DNA of 64,000 nt from assembly GCF_029109325.1 (NCBI RefSeq), contig NZ_JAQKQJ010000015.1, forward strand, positions 402,133-466,132, given 5' to 3'. Positions 49,211-58,898 of this stretch are shown here, piece after piece (the stretch's first letter is position 1; each line of letters opens with the position of its first letter). The DNA comes from Nodosilinea sp. PGN35 (GTDB lineage Bacteria; Cyanobacteriota; Cyanobacteriia; Phormidesmidales; Phormidesmidaceae). Made by a program: the position numbers and the translations under genes. The notes beneath the pieces are model-generated. The model saw only the letters and a list, made by a program, of their open reading frames with translations, made no database searches and was not told the origin of the DNA.

Positions 49211-50623
49211 ATGCGCCAAAATTTCCGACTTTCTACATCTGTCCTAGTCAGTTTGGCCATGGCTATTGTGTTAGACGTTGCTCCCCTGACTGCATCTAGA
49301 GCCCTTGCTCAATCTTTGCCTCAGCCAGAAGAAGATACCTCACGACTTGATCGTCTTGCCCCTGAGCCTAATCCGCTATTTTTGCCAACTCAGCCAGAAG
49401 CTGTTAAAATTACTACGATAGAGACCCTCTCTATAGAAGAAGCTTTTGAGCTAGCATTGCGCAACAACGAAGATTTTCAGATTGTTTTACTAGAGCTAGA
49501 ACGCAGTCAGTTTGCGCTTAGAGAAGCTAGAGCAGAACTGTATCCAACCGTTGGCTTAGCATCAACATTACAAAGTAATAGCGAAGAGAATGACAACCAA
49601 ACGACTTTAAGAGGAGACCTTGAGGCCCTTTATGACTTGGGCTTGTCAGGAGGTAGACAAGCCAGAATACAAGTAGCCGAAGAGCAAATTCGGGTCGCTG
49701 AACTAGATATCAACCGGCGTAGGGCTCAACTGCTGCTCGATACCGCCAATGATTATTACGCCTTACAGCTAGCTGTTGAGCAAATTCGTATTAGCCAGGC
49801 CTTTCTAGATGAAGCGGAGCGAAATCTACAGGACACACTTTTAAGAGAGCGTGCTGGCGTGGGCACTCAGTTTGACGTGCTCCGGGCAGAGGTACAAGTG
49901 GCTAATGCCCGCCAAGACTTGACGCAGGTTCAAAGCCAACGACAAATTGCTCAAAGACAACTATCACGCAGGCTAAATTTACCAGCTTCAGTAAATGTTG
50001 AGACGTTGCCTGTCGAAATTGCTGGAGGCTGGCCGCTGACCTTAGAGGAGAGTATTGTACTGGCCTATCAAAGTCGCGTTGAGCTATCGCAGGTTTTGGC
50101 CCAGCGCACAATTGCCCAACGCCGGAGACAAATTGCCCTGGCAGCGGTAAGACCTAACCTTAGCTTAGTTGCCAACTACGGCCTTCAGCAGGCTTTGAGC
50201 GGTAATTCAACGGTATTGAATGACGGGTTCAGCGTGGGCGCTAGATTACAGTGGCAACTCTTTGATGGGGGTGCCGCTTTAGCATCGGCGGCTCAGCAAG
50301 ATAAGGAGTCTGAAATTGCAGAAACTCAGTTTTCCCAAACTCGTAACAGTATTCGCTTGGAAGTTGAAGATGCTTATTTCAATTTGACGGCTAATCAAGC
50401 AAACATCACCACGGCCACTGTAGCGGTACAGCAGGCGCAGGAGGCACTTAGATTGGCTAACTTAAGGTTTAATGCAGGTGTAGGCACTCAACTAGATGTA
50501 TTAAGTGCCATTGGGGATTTAGCTGAAGCAGAAGGCAATTTGGCAAACGCAATCATAGACTACAATCGTTCTTTGGCAGCAATTCAAAGAGCCACCGAAC
50601 AGCTTACTGTACGATCTAATTAA
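49211..50623 (+). CDS. TolC family outer membrane efflux protein
   Basis: A 470-residue protein with signal peptide (residues 1-35, ending SRALAQ) and two OEP repeats, beginning LSIEEAFELALRNNEDFQIVL near residue 78 and LTLEESIVLAYQSRVELSQVL near 280. Each repeat ends in the usual GVGTQ(F/L)DVL turn. It forms the outer-membrane channel for the pump encoded downstream. The start is ATG 49211, three codons after a TTG. Like the response regulator it is relatively AT-rich, and a strong terminator separates it from the pump genes. Confidence 0.9.
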   Translation: MRQNFRLSTSVLVSLAMAIVLDVAPLTASRALAQSLPQPEEDTSRLDRLAPEPNPLFLPTQPEAVKITTIETLSIEEAFELALRNNEDFQIVLLELERSQFALREARAELYPTVGLASTLQSNSEENDNQTTLRGDLEALYDLGLSGGRQARIQVAEEQIRVAELDINRRRAQLLLDTANDYYALQLAVEQIRISQAFLDEAERNLQDTLLRERAGVGTQFDVLRAEVQVANARQDLTQVQSQRQIAQRQLSRRLNLPASVNVETLPVEIAGGWPLTLEESIVLAYQSRVELSQVLAQRTIAQRRRQIALAAVRPNLSLVANYGLQQALSGNSTVLNDGFSVGARLQWQLFDGGAALASAAQQDKESEIAETQFSQTRNSIRLEVEDAYFNLTANQANITTATVAVQQAQEALRLANLRFNAGVGTQLDVLSAIGDLAEAEGNLANAIIDYNRSLAAIQRATEQLTVRSN

Positions 50624-50687
50624 AATAGAGCGTCACTATAAACTATATTGATAATCGACTATTTTCCCCTTTGACTAAATCAATAGT

Positions 50688-50721
50688 AAAAGACCACCGT
50701 TGACATTCACGGTGGTCTTTT
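50688..50721. terminator. Strong bidirectional terminator
   Basis: AAAAGACCACCGT, eight bases, ACGGTGGTCTTTT. Perfect 13-bp stem with an A-run before and a T-run after. It lies after the TolC-type gene and before a convergent small gene. Confidence 0.85.
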
Positions 50722-50799
50722 CAGTGCATCAGAGTGAGGTTTTGAGGCTAGGAAGTAATAGCGATTTGCTTCGCAGGGCTATCACTCTCTAAAAATCTA

Positions 50800-50967
50800 C
50801 TAATCCCTGTAATCGCGGTTATGCTGAATAAGTTCACCGAGGGTTACAGGTCTTCCTTTCTCGGCGGCTAAGCCACGAAGGCTAGTTTGGCCAGAGGCAC
50901 TAGCTACAGGAGCAAAGGCAATTGTAGCTAGCGCAATAGTTAGTACAGAAAGAGCATATTTTTTCAT
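50800..50967 (-). CDS. Small secreted peptide of cyanobacterial type
   Basis: A 55-residue protein (ATG at 50965-50967, AAGGAGA seven bases upstream). A Sec signal peptide (residues 1-23, ending PVASA) leaves about 32 residues ending PVTLGELIQHNRDYRD. Short secreted peptides with a terminal (T/S)xxELxQHNxDxR-like motif occur in many cyanobacteria with unknown role. It converges with the TolC-type gene and shares the terminator. Confidence 0.65.
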   Translation of the reverse strand: MKKYALSVLTIALATIAFAPVASASGQTSLRGLAAEKGRPVTLGELIQHNRDYRD

Positions 50968-51271
50968 TATCTTCTCCTTGAGAACTGTTAAAATCCGCAC
51001 TTGGTTTTGGCGGAACTTTTATAATCCTAGATCCTATATGAGCTGATTTGCTGATAGCTGCCTAAGCTAGGGATGAAAGTTTTATTAGAAAAATTAGAGC
51101 GTATTTAATTGCCCCAAATATTTCTGTTAAAATTCAATCTTTTTGAACGAGCATAGCAGCCCAATTCTGCTCCGCATAGTCATTGTTTTGACGTATTTTT
51201 AGCGCAATTAGCTTAGCCTTTTTGGGGTTTTTATCTGCACAATCTATTGATTGCTCAATTAAAGCTACAAA

Positions 51272-51288
51272 TTTCATCCTGATTTCAT
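51272..51288 (+). promoter_or_regulatory. CopR-like direct repeat box (d)
   Basis: TTTCAT-CCTGA-TTTCAT, 75 bases before the start of the membrane-fusion gene and oriented toward it. It is the only clear signal in the 395-base gap 50968-51362. Confidence 0.7.
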
Positions 51289-51362
51289 TTTTCTGTGGGA
51301 TGTTTGGGAAACGATGGCATTTTTCTCCAAAGACTGTAATTGAGTGGTTCAAGGGCACGCCT

Positions 51363-53000
51363 ATGACAGCTATCTTTGATCGCTTCTGTATCGCGGCTAG
51401 AGGGCGATCGCTCCCTCAGCTTGCTTTGCTGATGCTCTTGCTAACCCCTGCGGGCGCGGCCTTAGCCCATGCTGGCCATGGGGATGAGTTTCAGGGGGGT
51501 GGAGCGGGAACACATCCAGCAGGCATTGCAGTGGATGCAGAAATTGCTGACCGTATTGGTTTGATCGTAGAGCCGGTCAAGCGCCAGATTTTGGCTTTTG
51601 GGGTGAAGGCAACGGGGCAAATTGAAGCATCGCCGGGGCGACAGGTGACCGTAACGAATCCAGTCGGCGGTACGGTAACCAAGCTGCTAGTGGAGCCGGG
51701 GCAGCAGGTAGAGGCAGGTCAGGCGCTAGCGGTAATTACCAGCGGCGAGCTAGCCGAATTGCGGGTGACCGCCCTCGAAAACTCTGCTGAGCGCCAGGGA
51801 GACGTACAGCAGGCCGAGGCCGATTTGCAGCTCGCCCGACAGAGCTACGAACAGCAGCAGCAGATTGCCCTGAGGGCCATTGAAGCGGCTCGGACGGATG
51901 TTCGAGTAGCCCAAGAGCAGTACGATCGCGACGCAGAACTGGCGGCGGAAGGGGCGATCGCCCGCCGCGAGCTGCTGGCCTCAGAGGCGGGTCTAGCGGA
52001 TGCCAAACGGGCTTTGGCCGAGGCCGAAAGCCAGTTGGAGGTGCTCAGTGCTCGTACAGGAGTAGCGCAGGCCCAGACCGCCCTCAATGTTGCCCGCTCC
52101 CGCTCTCAGCTCAGCTCACAGACCTACCAAACCCGGTTGCAGCAGCTCGGAGCCACGGCCAACGCCGACGGCACCATTACCATCAAAGCGCCGATCGCGG
52201 GCACCATTGCCGATCGCGATGTCACCCTGGGGGAATCTGCCCAGGATGCCGGAGCGGTGCTGATGACTATTGTGGACAACCGCACGGTACTAGCCACCGC
52301 AAACATTTTTGAAAAAGACCTCCCTCAGGTCTCCCCCGGCCAGCGGGTGCGAATCACCGTGGCCAGCCTGCCCGATCAAATCTTTGAGGGCCAAATTACC
52401 ACAATAGGTTCTGTGGTCGATGGGGAAACGCGGGTTGTGCCTGTGCAGGCGGAGCTAGACAATACTCAGGGCACACTCAAACCTGGCATGTTTGCGGCAC
52501 TGGAAGTACTCACAGAGAGTACTTCAGAAGCGGTGATGGCTATTCCTCAATCGGCGGTGGTCGAAGCCAACGGCCAAACCCTGGTGTTTGTGCGCAACGG
52601 CAACGCCTTTGAACCGGTTGAGATCACCCTGGGGCGAACGGCGGGCGATCAGGTCGAAGTGCTGAGCGGCCTGTTTGAGGGCGATGAAATCGTCACCCAG
52701 CGGGCCAATCAGCTCTATGCCCAGTCATTGCGAGGAGGCAATGCTGAGGCAACAGAGGAAACCGTGACCGCTGAAACGGTCGCGACCCCAGGCATTCCCT
52801 GGTGGGCGATGGGACTGGGCAGTGGTGCGATTGCCGTTACCACCTTTGCCGCCGGTATGTGGTGGGCTAAACGACAGCGCCCGACTTATGCCCTGGCGAT
52901 CGACGACGAAGCGGTTTCGCCGCTGGAGCATCCCCGCTACGGCACTGGGCCAACTTTAGCTGCTCCTTTGGTCGAAGAGGGAAAGCCCTCGCACAAGTAG
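51363..53000 (+). CDS. RND efflux periplasmic adaptor (CusB/CopB type)
   Basis: A 545-residue membrane-fusion protein. Signal or anchor near residues 17-37, followed by AHAGHGDEFQGGG, a His-rich start typical of metal adaptors. Beta-barrel and lipoyl segments (VTVTNPVGGTVTKLLVEPGQQVEAGQALAVI around 95-125), a long coiled-coil hairpin (145-250), and a C-terminal membrane segment (475-495) followed by a His-poor tail. The start is ATG 51363; the open frame upstream runs through the regulatory box. It links the inner-membrane RND pump to the TolC-type channel. In Synechocystis the corresponding gene of copBAC is copB. Confidence 0.88.
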   Translation: MTAIFDRFCIAARGRSLPQLALLMLLLTPAGAALAHAGHGDEFQGGGAGTHPAGIAVDAEIADRIGLIVEPVKRQILAFGVKATGQIEASPGRQVTVTNPVGGTVTKLLVEPGQQVEAGQALAVITSGELAELRVTALENSAERQGDVQQAEADLQLARQSYEQQQQIALRAIEAARTDVRVAQEQYDRDAELAAEGAIARRELLASEAGLADAKRALAEAESQLEVLSARTGVAQAQTALNVARSRSQLSSQTYQTRLQQLGATANADGTITIKAPIAGTIADRDVTLGESAQDAGAVLMTIVDNRTVLATANIFEKDLPQVSPGQRVRITVASLPDQIFEGQITTIGSVVDGETRVVPVQAELDNTQGTLKPGMFAALEVLTESTSEAVMAIPQSAVVEANGQTLVFVRNGNAFEPVEITLGRTAGDQVEVLSGLFEGDEIVTQRANQLYAQSLRGGNAEATEETVTAETVATPGIPWWAMGLGSGAIAVTTFAAGMWWAKRQRPTYALAIDDEAVSPLEHPRYGTGPTLAAPLVEEGKPSHK

Positions 53001-53074
53001 CTACAGATAGCGGGCAATGCCCACCTTACAAAAGCTATGTGAGTCAACAATCTGCCCAATTCTGAACGACAGCG

Positions 53075-56000
53075 ATGCTAAATAGTATTTTGAAGTGGTC
53101 GATCGCCCAGCGGTGGCTGGTGGTCATTGGGGCGATCGTGGTGACGTTTCTGGGGATCTACAACCTCACCCAAATGCCGCTGGACGTGTTTCCCGACTTT
53201 GCGCCTCCCCAGGTGGAAATTCAGACCGAAGCGCCAGGGTTGGCCCCGGAAGAGGTTGAGTCACTCATTACCCTGCCGATCGAGAGTGCCGTTAACGGCA
53301 CCCCTGGGGTAGAGACGGTGCGATCGTCTTCAGCGGTCAGCATTTCGGTCGTAAGGGTAATTTTTCGGTGGGGTACCGATGTTTACCAGGCGCGGCAGCT
53401 GGTAACCGAGCGGCTTCAGCAGGTGCAGGAGAGGCTGCCGGAGGGGGTAGGCATTCCCCAAATTTCGCCGATTTCGTCACCCATCGGCACGATCTTAATG
53501 TATGCGTTTACGGCAGAAACTACTCCTCTGATGGAGGTGCGGCGACTGGTGGATCGCGATGTGATTAATCGGCTGCTGGCTGTGCCCGGTATTTCCCAAG
53601 TGATTGCCTACGGCGGCGATGTGCGCCAGTACCAGGTGCTGGTTGACCCAGAGCGGCTGGTGGCCTTTGATGTTTCGCTGCAAGAGGTGGCCGAAGCCGC
53701 TGAGGCGGCCAATGTCAATGCCGCAGGTGGATTCCTCAACACTCCCGACCAGGAGCTGATTATTCGCGGTGTAGGACGGCTCGACTCGATCGAGCAACTG
53801 CAAGAGTCGGTGGTAGCCGCCCGAGATGGCCGCCCCGTCAAGCTGCAAGATGTCGCTGATGTTCAGATCGGAGCCGCGCTTCAGCGGGGCGACGGCAGTG
53901 TGGGGGGCCAGCGGGCGGTGGTGATGGTGGTCAACAAGCAACCCCTCAACGATACCCCCACCGTCACGCGGGCGGTAGAAGCCGCCATGGAAGAACTCAA
54001 AGCAGCTCTACCTGAGGATGTTGTTGTCACCGAAACCTTTCTGCAGGAGAACTTCATCGAGGCCTCGGTCGAAAACGTGCTGGGTTCCCTGCGAGACGGC
54101 ATTATTATCGTCTCGGTTATTTTGCTGCTGTTCTTGATGAACTGGCGTACGGCGGTGATTACGCTGAGCGCCATTCCGCTGTCGATTTTGGTGGGCATGA
54201 TTATTCTCAATGCCTTTGGCCAGGGCATTAACACGATGACCCTGGGCGGGTTAGCGGTTGCCATTGGCTCAGTGGTCGATGACTCGATTGTGGATATGGA
54301 GAACGCCTATCGCGGGCTGCGCAAAAACCAGCTGGCAGGCACCCCAGAACACCCGTTTAAGGTGGTCTACGACACATCGGTCGAGGTGCGGGTGAGCGTT
54401 ATTTTTTCCACCGTCATTATTGCGGTGGTGTTTGCCCCTATCTTTAGCCTGACGGGGGTAGAGGGCCGGATTTTTGCTCCGATGGGGGTGGCTTACCTGG
54501 TGTCGATTTTTGCTTCTACCCTGGTAGCCATGACGCTCTCCCCCGCGCTCTGCGCCATCTTGCTGGCCCGCTGCCCGCTGCCAAGTGATGAAACCTGGGT
54601 TAGCAGGTCTTCTCAGCGGCTGTATCGACCAGCGTTGCGGTTTGTCATGGCTCGCGCCAAACTGGTGTTGGCTATTGCGATGGCGGCTTTGGTGGCGTCG
54701 CTGGTGGTGTTTTCGAGTCTGGGGCGGGTGTTTTTACCCGAGTTTCAGGAGCCATCGCTGGTAAATGCGATGCTGCTATATCCAGGATCGTCTCTGGCGG
54801 CCACCAACGAGGCGGGTTTGGCGATGCAAGAAGCGCTGAAAGACGACCCCCGTTTTGCGACGGTGCAGCTGCGGGCGGGGAGAGCGCCGGGGGATGCCGA
54901 CGCGGGTGGGGTCAATTTGGGCCACCTAGATGTGGAGCTGAGCGAAGCGGGATTGCGCGATCGCGAGGCATCGATCGAAACCATTCGCGAAGAGTTTGCC
55001 CGTATTCCCGGCATTGCCCCCAGCGTGGGCGGATTTATTACCCACCGTATGGACGAGGTGCTGTCGGGGGTGAGAAGTGCGATCGCCATCAAAATCTTTG
55101 GCCCCGACCTCGACCAGCTCCGTACCATCGGCAGCGATGTGGAAGCCGCTATTCGCGATATCGATGGCCTGGTCGATCTGCAACTAGAGCCCCAGGTGCC
55201 CATCCGCCAAGTGCAGATTCAGTTCGATCGGCCCGCAGCGGCCCGCTACGGCCTGACCGTAGGGCAGATCGCGGGCGTGGTCGAAACGGCGCTCAATGGG
55301 CGCGTAGTCTCCCAGGTGCTGGAGCAGCAGCAGCTCTTTGACCTGCTGGTTTGGCTCAAAGATGACGCCCGCAACAACCTAGAGGCGATTAGTAACCTGC
55401 TGATCGATACCCCGGTGGGCCAAAAAATTCCCCTGGCCCAGGTGGCCCGCATTGACTACGGCACTGGGCCAAACACCATCAATCGCGAAAATGTCTCTCG
55501 CCTGATTGTGGTATCGGCCAACGTTGCGGGGCGCGACTTGGGCTCGGTGATAGACGCGATTCAAGATCGCGTTAGCGCCTCTGTAGCGCTGCCGTCAGGG
55601 TACTACATTCAGTACGGTGGGCAGTTTGAGTCAGAGCAGCGGGCCAGCCGCAACCTGCTGGTGTTTGGCGGACTGGCGATCGTTGTCATCTCGGTGCTGA
55701 TGTACTTTGCGGTTAAATCAGTGCTGGGCATGGTGATGATTATGGTCAATCTGCCCCTGGCACTGGTAGGGGGCATTGCCTCCATCGCATTAGGGGGCGG
55801 CATCGTGTCAGTGGCATCGCTGGTCGGTTTTATTACCTTGTTTGGGGTAGCCACCCGCAACGGCCTGCTGCTGGTTGACAACTACAACACCAAACTGGCC
55901 CAGGGCATGCCCCTGCGCCAGGTAATCGTCGAAGGCTCCTCAGAGCGGCTGGTGGCTATTCTCATGACAGCCCTCACCTCAGCCCTGGGTATGGTGCCCC

Positions 56001-56209
56001 TGGTGCTGGGCAGCGGCGCGGGCAAGGAAATTTTGCAGCCCCTAGCTGTGGTCGTCTTGGGTGGCCTGTTTACCTCAACGGCGCTGACACTCCTGGTACT
56101 ACCAGCGCTCTACTCTTTGTTTGGGCGGCATTTGGTTCCCAAGGTGGCAAACCCTCTGACGTCTACCGAGTTTGAACCCGAGCCCCGAGATACTGCTTTG
56201 GTGCAGTAA
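53075..56209 (+). CDS. Heavy-metal RND efflux pump (CusA/CzcA family)
   Basis: A 1044-residue inner-membrane pump with 12 helices and two large periplasmic loops. The proton-relay helix near residue 400 reads AIGSVVDDSIVDMEN, the HME-type pattern. The periplasmic Met residues that carry copper in CusA appear not to be conserved: around residue 660 the text is HRMDEVLSGVRSAIAIKIFG, closer to CzcA, and the other Met positions read Leu or His. Metal specificity is therefore open, despite copper-type neighbours. It is 74 bases after the adaptor gene and forms one tripartite system with it and the TolC-type protein. Confidence 0.9.
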   Translation: MLNSILKWSIAQRWLVVIGAIVVTFLGIYNLTQMPLDVFPDFAPPQVEIQTEAPGLAPEEVESLITLPIESAVNGTPGVETVRSSSAVSISVVRVIFRWGTDVYQARQLVTERLQQVQERLPEGVGIPQISPISSPIGTILMYAFTAETTPLMEVRRLVDRDVINRLLAVPGISQVIAYGGDVRQYQVLVDPERLVAFDVSLQEVAEAAEAANVNAAGGFLNTPDQELIIRGVGRLDSIEQLQESVVAARDGRPVKLQDVADVQIGAALQRGDGSVGGQRAVVMVVNKQPLNDTPTVTRAVEAAMEELKAALPEDVVVTETFLQENFIEASVENVLGSLRDGIIIVSVILLLFLMNWRTAVITLSAIPLSILVGMIILNAFGQGINTMTLGGLAVAIGSVVDDSIVDMENAYRGLRKNQLAGTPEHPFKVVYDTSVEVRVSVIFSTVIIAVVFAPIFSLTGVEGRIFAPMGVAYLVSIFASTLVAMTLSPALCAILLARCPLPSDETWVSRSSQRLYRPALRFVMARAKLVLAIAMAALVASLVVFSSLGRVFLPEFQEPSLVNAMLLYPGSSLAATNEAGLAMQEALKDDPRFATVQLRAGRAPGDADAGGVNLGHLDVELSEAGLRDREASIETIREEFARIPGIAPSVGGFITHRMDEVLSGVRSAIAIKIFGPDLDQLRTIGSDVEAAIRDIDGLVDLQLEPQVPIRQVQIQFDRPAAARYGLTVGQIAGVVETALNGRVVSQVLEQQQLFDLLVWLKDDARNNLEAISNLLIDTPVGQKIPLAQVARIDYGTGPNTINRENVSRLIVVSANVAGRDLGSVIDAIQDRVSASVALPSGYYIQYGGQFESEQRASRNLLVFGGLAIVVISVLMYFAVKSVLGMVMIMVNLPLALVGGIASIALGGGIVSVASLVGFITLFGVATRNGLLLVDNYNTKLAQGMPLRQVIVEGSSERLVAILMTALTSALGMVPLVLGSGAGKEILQPLAVVVLGGLFTSTALTLLVLPALYSLFGRHLVPKVANPLTSTEFEPEPRDTALVQ

Positions 56210-56281
56210 CAGTGTTTCGATCCGCAGCCCCAAGGCTGCCTCTGAGCAACCTTCTGTCTTCTCTTTATAAGGAATACCGTT

Positions 56282-56770
56282 ATGACCTTCCAAAAAACTC
56301 TGACCTATACTGTAGTAGCCTTTGGCCTGGCTCTAACCCTGGGAGCCTGTGGCAGCAGTGAAGAGCAAAGCAGCGCTCCCGCCGACACAGAGGCTGTTGC
56401 CGAAGCACCCGCTGCGGAAGCTCAAACGGCTCCCGACCCCTCCGCTGAAATGCAGTCTTCCCAAGGGGGACAAGTGGTTGAGTCTGGCCCCTACCACCTA
56501 GAGCTGATCACCGCTAATGAACCGACCGGGGTTCACCTAGATTTCTTTTTACAAAAGGGCGATACTCACGAGGCGATCGCCGATGCCAAGGTCATGGCCC
56601 AAATTCAGGCTCCCGACGGCACCCAAGAGTCTATCGAGTTGAGCTATGACGCCGATGGTGCACACTACACAGCCATGGTACCTGTCACCGCCGCAGGAGA
56701 CTATAACGTAGCCATTTTGTCTGATATCGGCGGTGAAAAGGTGAATGGACGGTTTACCTTTGCCAAGTAG
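56282..56770 (+). CDS. Periplasmic lipoprotein of the copper pump operon
   Basis: A 162-residue lipoprotein (lipobox LGAC, Cys 23), an Ala/Glu/Pro-rich linker (25-60), and a beta-sandwich domain with HLELITANEPTGVHLDFFLQKGD near 73 and a final GEKVNGRFTF strand. Its place after adaptor and pump genes matches the third gene of Synechocystis copBAC, which encodes a periplasmic protein of the same size class, so it may deliver metal to the pump. The metal ligands are not obvious (a few His). Confidence 0.7.
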   Translation: MTFQKTLTYTVVAFGLALTLGACGSSEEQSSAPADTEAVAEAPAAEAQTAPDPSAEMQSSQGGQVVESGPYHLELITANEPTGVHLDFFLQKGDTHEAIADAKVMAQIQAPDGTQESIELSYDADGAHYTAMVPVTAAGDYNVAILSDIGGEKVNGRFTFAK

Positions 56771-56876
56771 CGCCCACCTATATTCAATCAACCCGATATC
56801 AAGCAGATTGTAATCGGGACGACCGGCTAATCACCTGACTTGGATTTGGAAGTAAACGAGTAAGAGTTTTAGACTA

Positions 56877-56914
56877 CGCTATTAATCTAGCTTTATAAAG
56901 CTAGATTAATAGCG
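56877..56914. terminator. Perfect 38-base palindrome between convergent genes
   Basis: Two 19-base arms, CGCTATTAATCTAGCTTTA and its exact complement, with no loop. It lies 106 bases past the lipoprotein stop and 13 bases past the stop of the convergent oxidase gene. It may be a bidirectional terminator; the missing loop and high AT content make a protein-binding palindrome or cruciform also possible. Confidence 0.6.
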
Positions 56915-56927
56915 TTGCTGATAGCGC

Positions 56928-58430
56928 CTAAGCGGGCTGAATATTCACAGTGCCCATCATGCCCAAATCTTCGTGGTCGAGGATATGACAGTGGTAAACC
57001 GTTTTACCTGTGAATGTGCGGAACGGAATGCGGATGCGCACGGTTTCGTTACCTTTCACCAGTACCGTGTCTTTCCAAGCCTGATAAGGTTCAGGCTGTC
57101 CGTTGCGGCTAATGACTTGAAACGGGTTGACATGTAAGTGAAAGGGGTGATCCATCCGGTCAGAATCGATGTTGACCAGTTCCCATTCTTCGACAGTATT
57201 GAGTTTGGGGTTGATGTCGATGCGCTGGGCATCAAAGGTTTTGCCGTTGAATAGGAATGCCATAGACATCCCCGACCCCATAGCCATATCGAGTTCAATG
57301 CGACGGCTGAGGGTTGGGTTGGGCAATAGCTCGACTGTGCCCAATCGCTGGGGCAGCGGCAGGGCGGCGACCGAACCACGATAGGTCACCGTCGCTAGGG
57401 TTTGGGGAGAGGCGGAGCTGCCCTGGTGCATCATGCCACCCATGCCACCGCCCTCCATGCTGTGGTTCATGTCGCCCATGCCACCGTCCCCCATCATCAT
57501 TATGCCGCCGCGATCGTAGGGGAGATTGAGTAGGCGGTACTGACCCGGTTCGCGGTTGCCCTGTACCAGTACCTCCGCCCGTTCGCCAGGAGCTAGCAGC
57601 AGTTCGGAGAGTTCGACGGGGGCGGCGATCGCACCCCCATCTGTTGCTATCAGCTGTAGGCTATGGCCCTCTAGCTGCAAACGATAAAATCGAGACGGAG
57701 ACGCATTTAACAGCCTCAGCCGCAGCAGCCCGCCCTGGGCCAAGGACAGCTCAGGGTTGAGCTGCCCGTTGATGGTGATCAGCGGGCCTTCGCGGCCCAT
57801 CATGCGGGCCATCATATCGGGAGCGGCGATCGCCCCGGTGTTGGTAACATCAAAATCTTGAAACACCATAAAGGCTTCTTGAGCGGCTTTGATTTCAGGA
57901 ATCTCGTCTAGCTCGCCCCGGATAATAAACAGCCCGGCCAGCCCGCCAAACAGCTGTTCAGCCACGTGGCCGTGGTGATGGGGATGGTACCAAAACGTGC
58001 CCGCTGGATGATCGGCGGGAAGGGTAAACTCGTAGGTCAAACGCTCCCCTGGAGGCACGCTTAGAAAGACATTGTCAGCATTGCCCTGGGGGGTAACGTG
58101 CAGCCCGTGGTAGTGCAGGTTGGTGGGTTGATTAAGTCGGTTGGCAAAGCGAATCTGCACCGTATCACCCGGTTTGGCCTCTAGCCGGGGGCCAGGCAGT
58201 TGACCGTTGAAGGTCAGGAGGTTAGCTCTGAGATCGCCCACCAAAACCGGCTGAACCCCTGCCTCCAAATCAAGGCTCAGTAATCCTCCCTGGCTGTTGA
58301 CAACGCGCCCTTGCAGCAGCGCAGGGCTGGCAGTAGAACCTTGTAGTGTTTTAGAACACTGAGAGAGCAGGATAGCTGCCGTGGCTCCTGCCCCCAGACC
58401 CAAAAACTCTCGTCGTTTGATAGAGCGCAT
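56928..58430 (-). CDS. Multicopper oxidase, CueO-like
   Basis: A 500-residue three-domain oxidase. Tat signal with KRREFLGLGAGATAA; after it a Cys-containing QCSK (possible lipobox). Copper ligands: HYHGLHV near residue 105, WYHPHHHGH near 147, DHPFHLHVNPF near 425 and HCHILDHEDLGMM near 483. A Met/His/Gly-rich insertion near 315-345 (MMMGDGGMGDMNHSMEGG) matches the Met-rich region of CueO and should help bind and oxidise Cu(I). Transcribed from upstream box (e), leaving a long leader of about 330 bases. Confidence 0.9.
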   Translation of the reverse strand: MRSIKRREFLGLGAGATAAILLSQCSKTLQGSTASPALLQGRVVNSQGGLLSLDLEAGVQPVLVGDLRANLLTFNGQLPGPRLEAKPGDTVQIRFANRLNQPTNLHYHGLHVTPQGNADNVFLSVPPGERLTYEFTLPADHPAGTFWYHPHHHGHVAEQLFGGLAGLFIIRGELDEIPEIKAAQEAFMVFQDFDVTNTGAIAAPDMMARMMGREGPLITINGQLNPELSLAQGGLLRLRLLNASPSRFYRLQLEGHSLQLIATDGGAIAAPVELSELLLAPGERAEVLVQGNREPGQYRLLNLPYDRGGIMMMGDGGMGDMNHSMEGGGMGGMMHQGSSASPQTLATVTYRGSVAALPLPQRLGTVELLPNPTLSRRIELDMAMGSGMSMAFLFNGKTFDAQRIDINPKLNTVEEWELVNIDSDRMDHPFHLHVNPFQVISRNGQPEPYQAWKDTVLVKGNETVRIRIPFRTFTGKTVYHCHILDHEDLGMMGTVNIQPA

Positions 58431-58778
58431 AGATACTCAACTTTCAATAACTCACTCAGGTGGCTGCTTAACAACACTCCGGACAGTTTTTGGGAGCCAA
58501 CGGCAGAATGGGAGTTTCAGCCCTCTTCCACAGTGGTCTAGTCAATGAGAGATTAAGGGTTTCAGCGCTTGCCCAGACAAATGTCCGGACTATTGGCTTA
58601 AAAAAGCTAATTCTTTACTAACTATGACGATAGAGACTTCAGTGAACTGTAGAGTCAAGGCGGTGAAACAACAGTTAACGCTACAGCAGTTATGCTACGA
58701 CTGGAAGATGAACCACCAATGAAATTGAGACCGCATAAAACAATAACCGTCAGTCTGAAAACCCATTATCACCAACTG

Positions 58779-58795
58779 ATGAAATCAGGATGAAA
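58779..58795 (-). promoter_or_regulatory. CopR-like direct repeat box (e)
   Basis: On the minus strand TTTCAT-CCTGA-TTTCAT, followed by GATAAT (58765-58770) at -10 distance. It points to the CueO-like gene 330 bases away. It lies in the 470-base divergent gap 58431-58898, in which no gene is supported. Confidence 0.7.
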
Positions 58796-58898
58796 TCAAC
58801 CTATTTCATTGGGAGGAAGTTAACCTTAGTACCTGAGAGAGGTGAAGATAGCAATAGCTTCAACTAGGCTACTTCTATGACAAAACCAAGGTACTCCT

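Noticed and set aside
51134..51277. 47-codon minus-strand frame with plausible residues upstream of the RND adaptor
   Set aside because: Its start codon lies in the TTTCAT box and no spaced ribosome site exists; the stretch is better explained as regulatory DNA.
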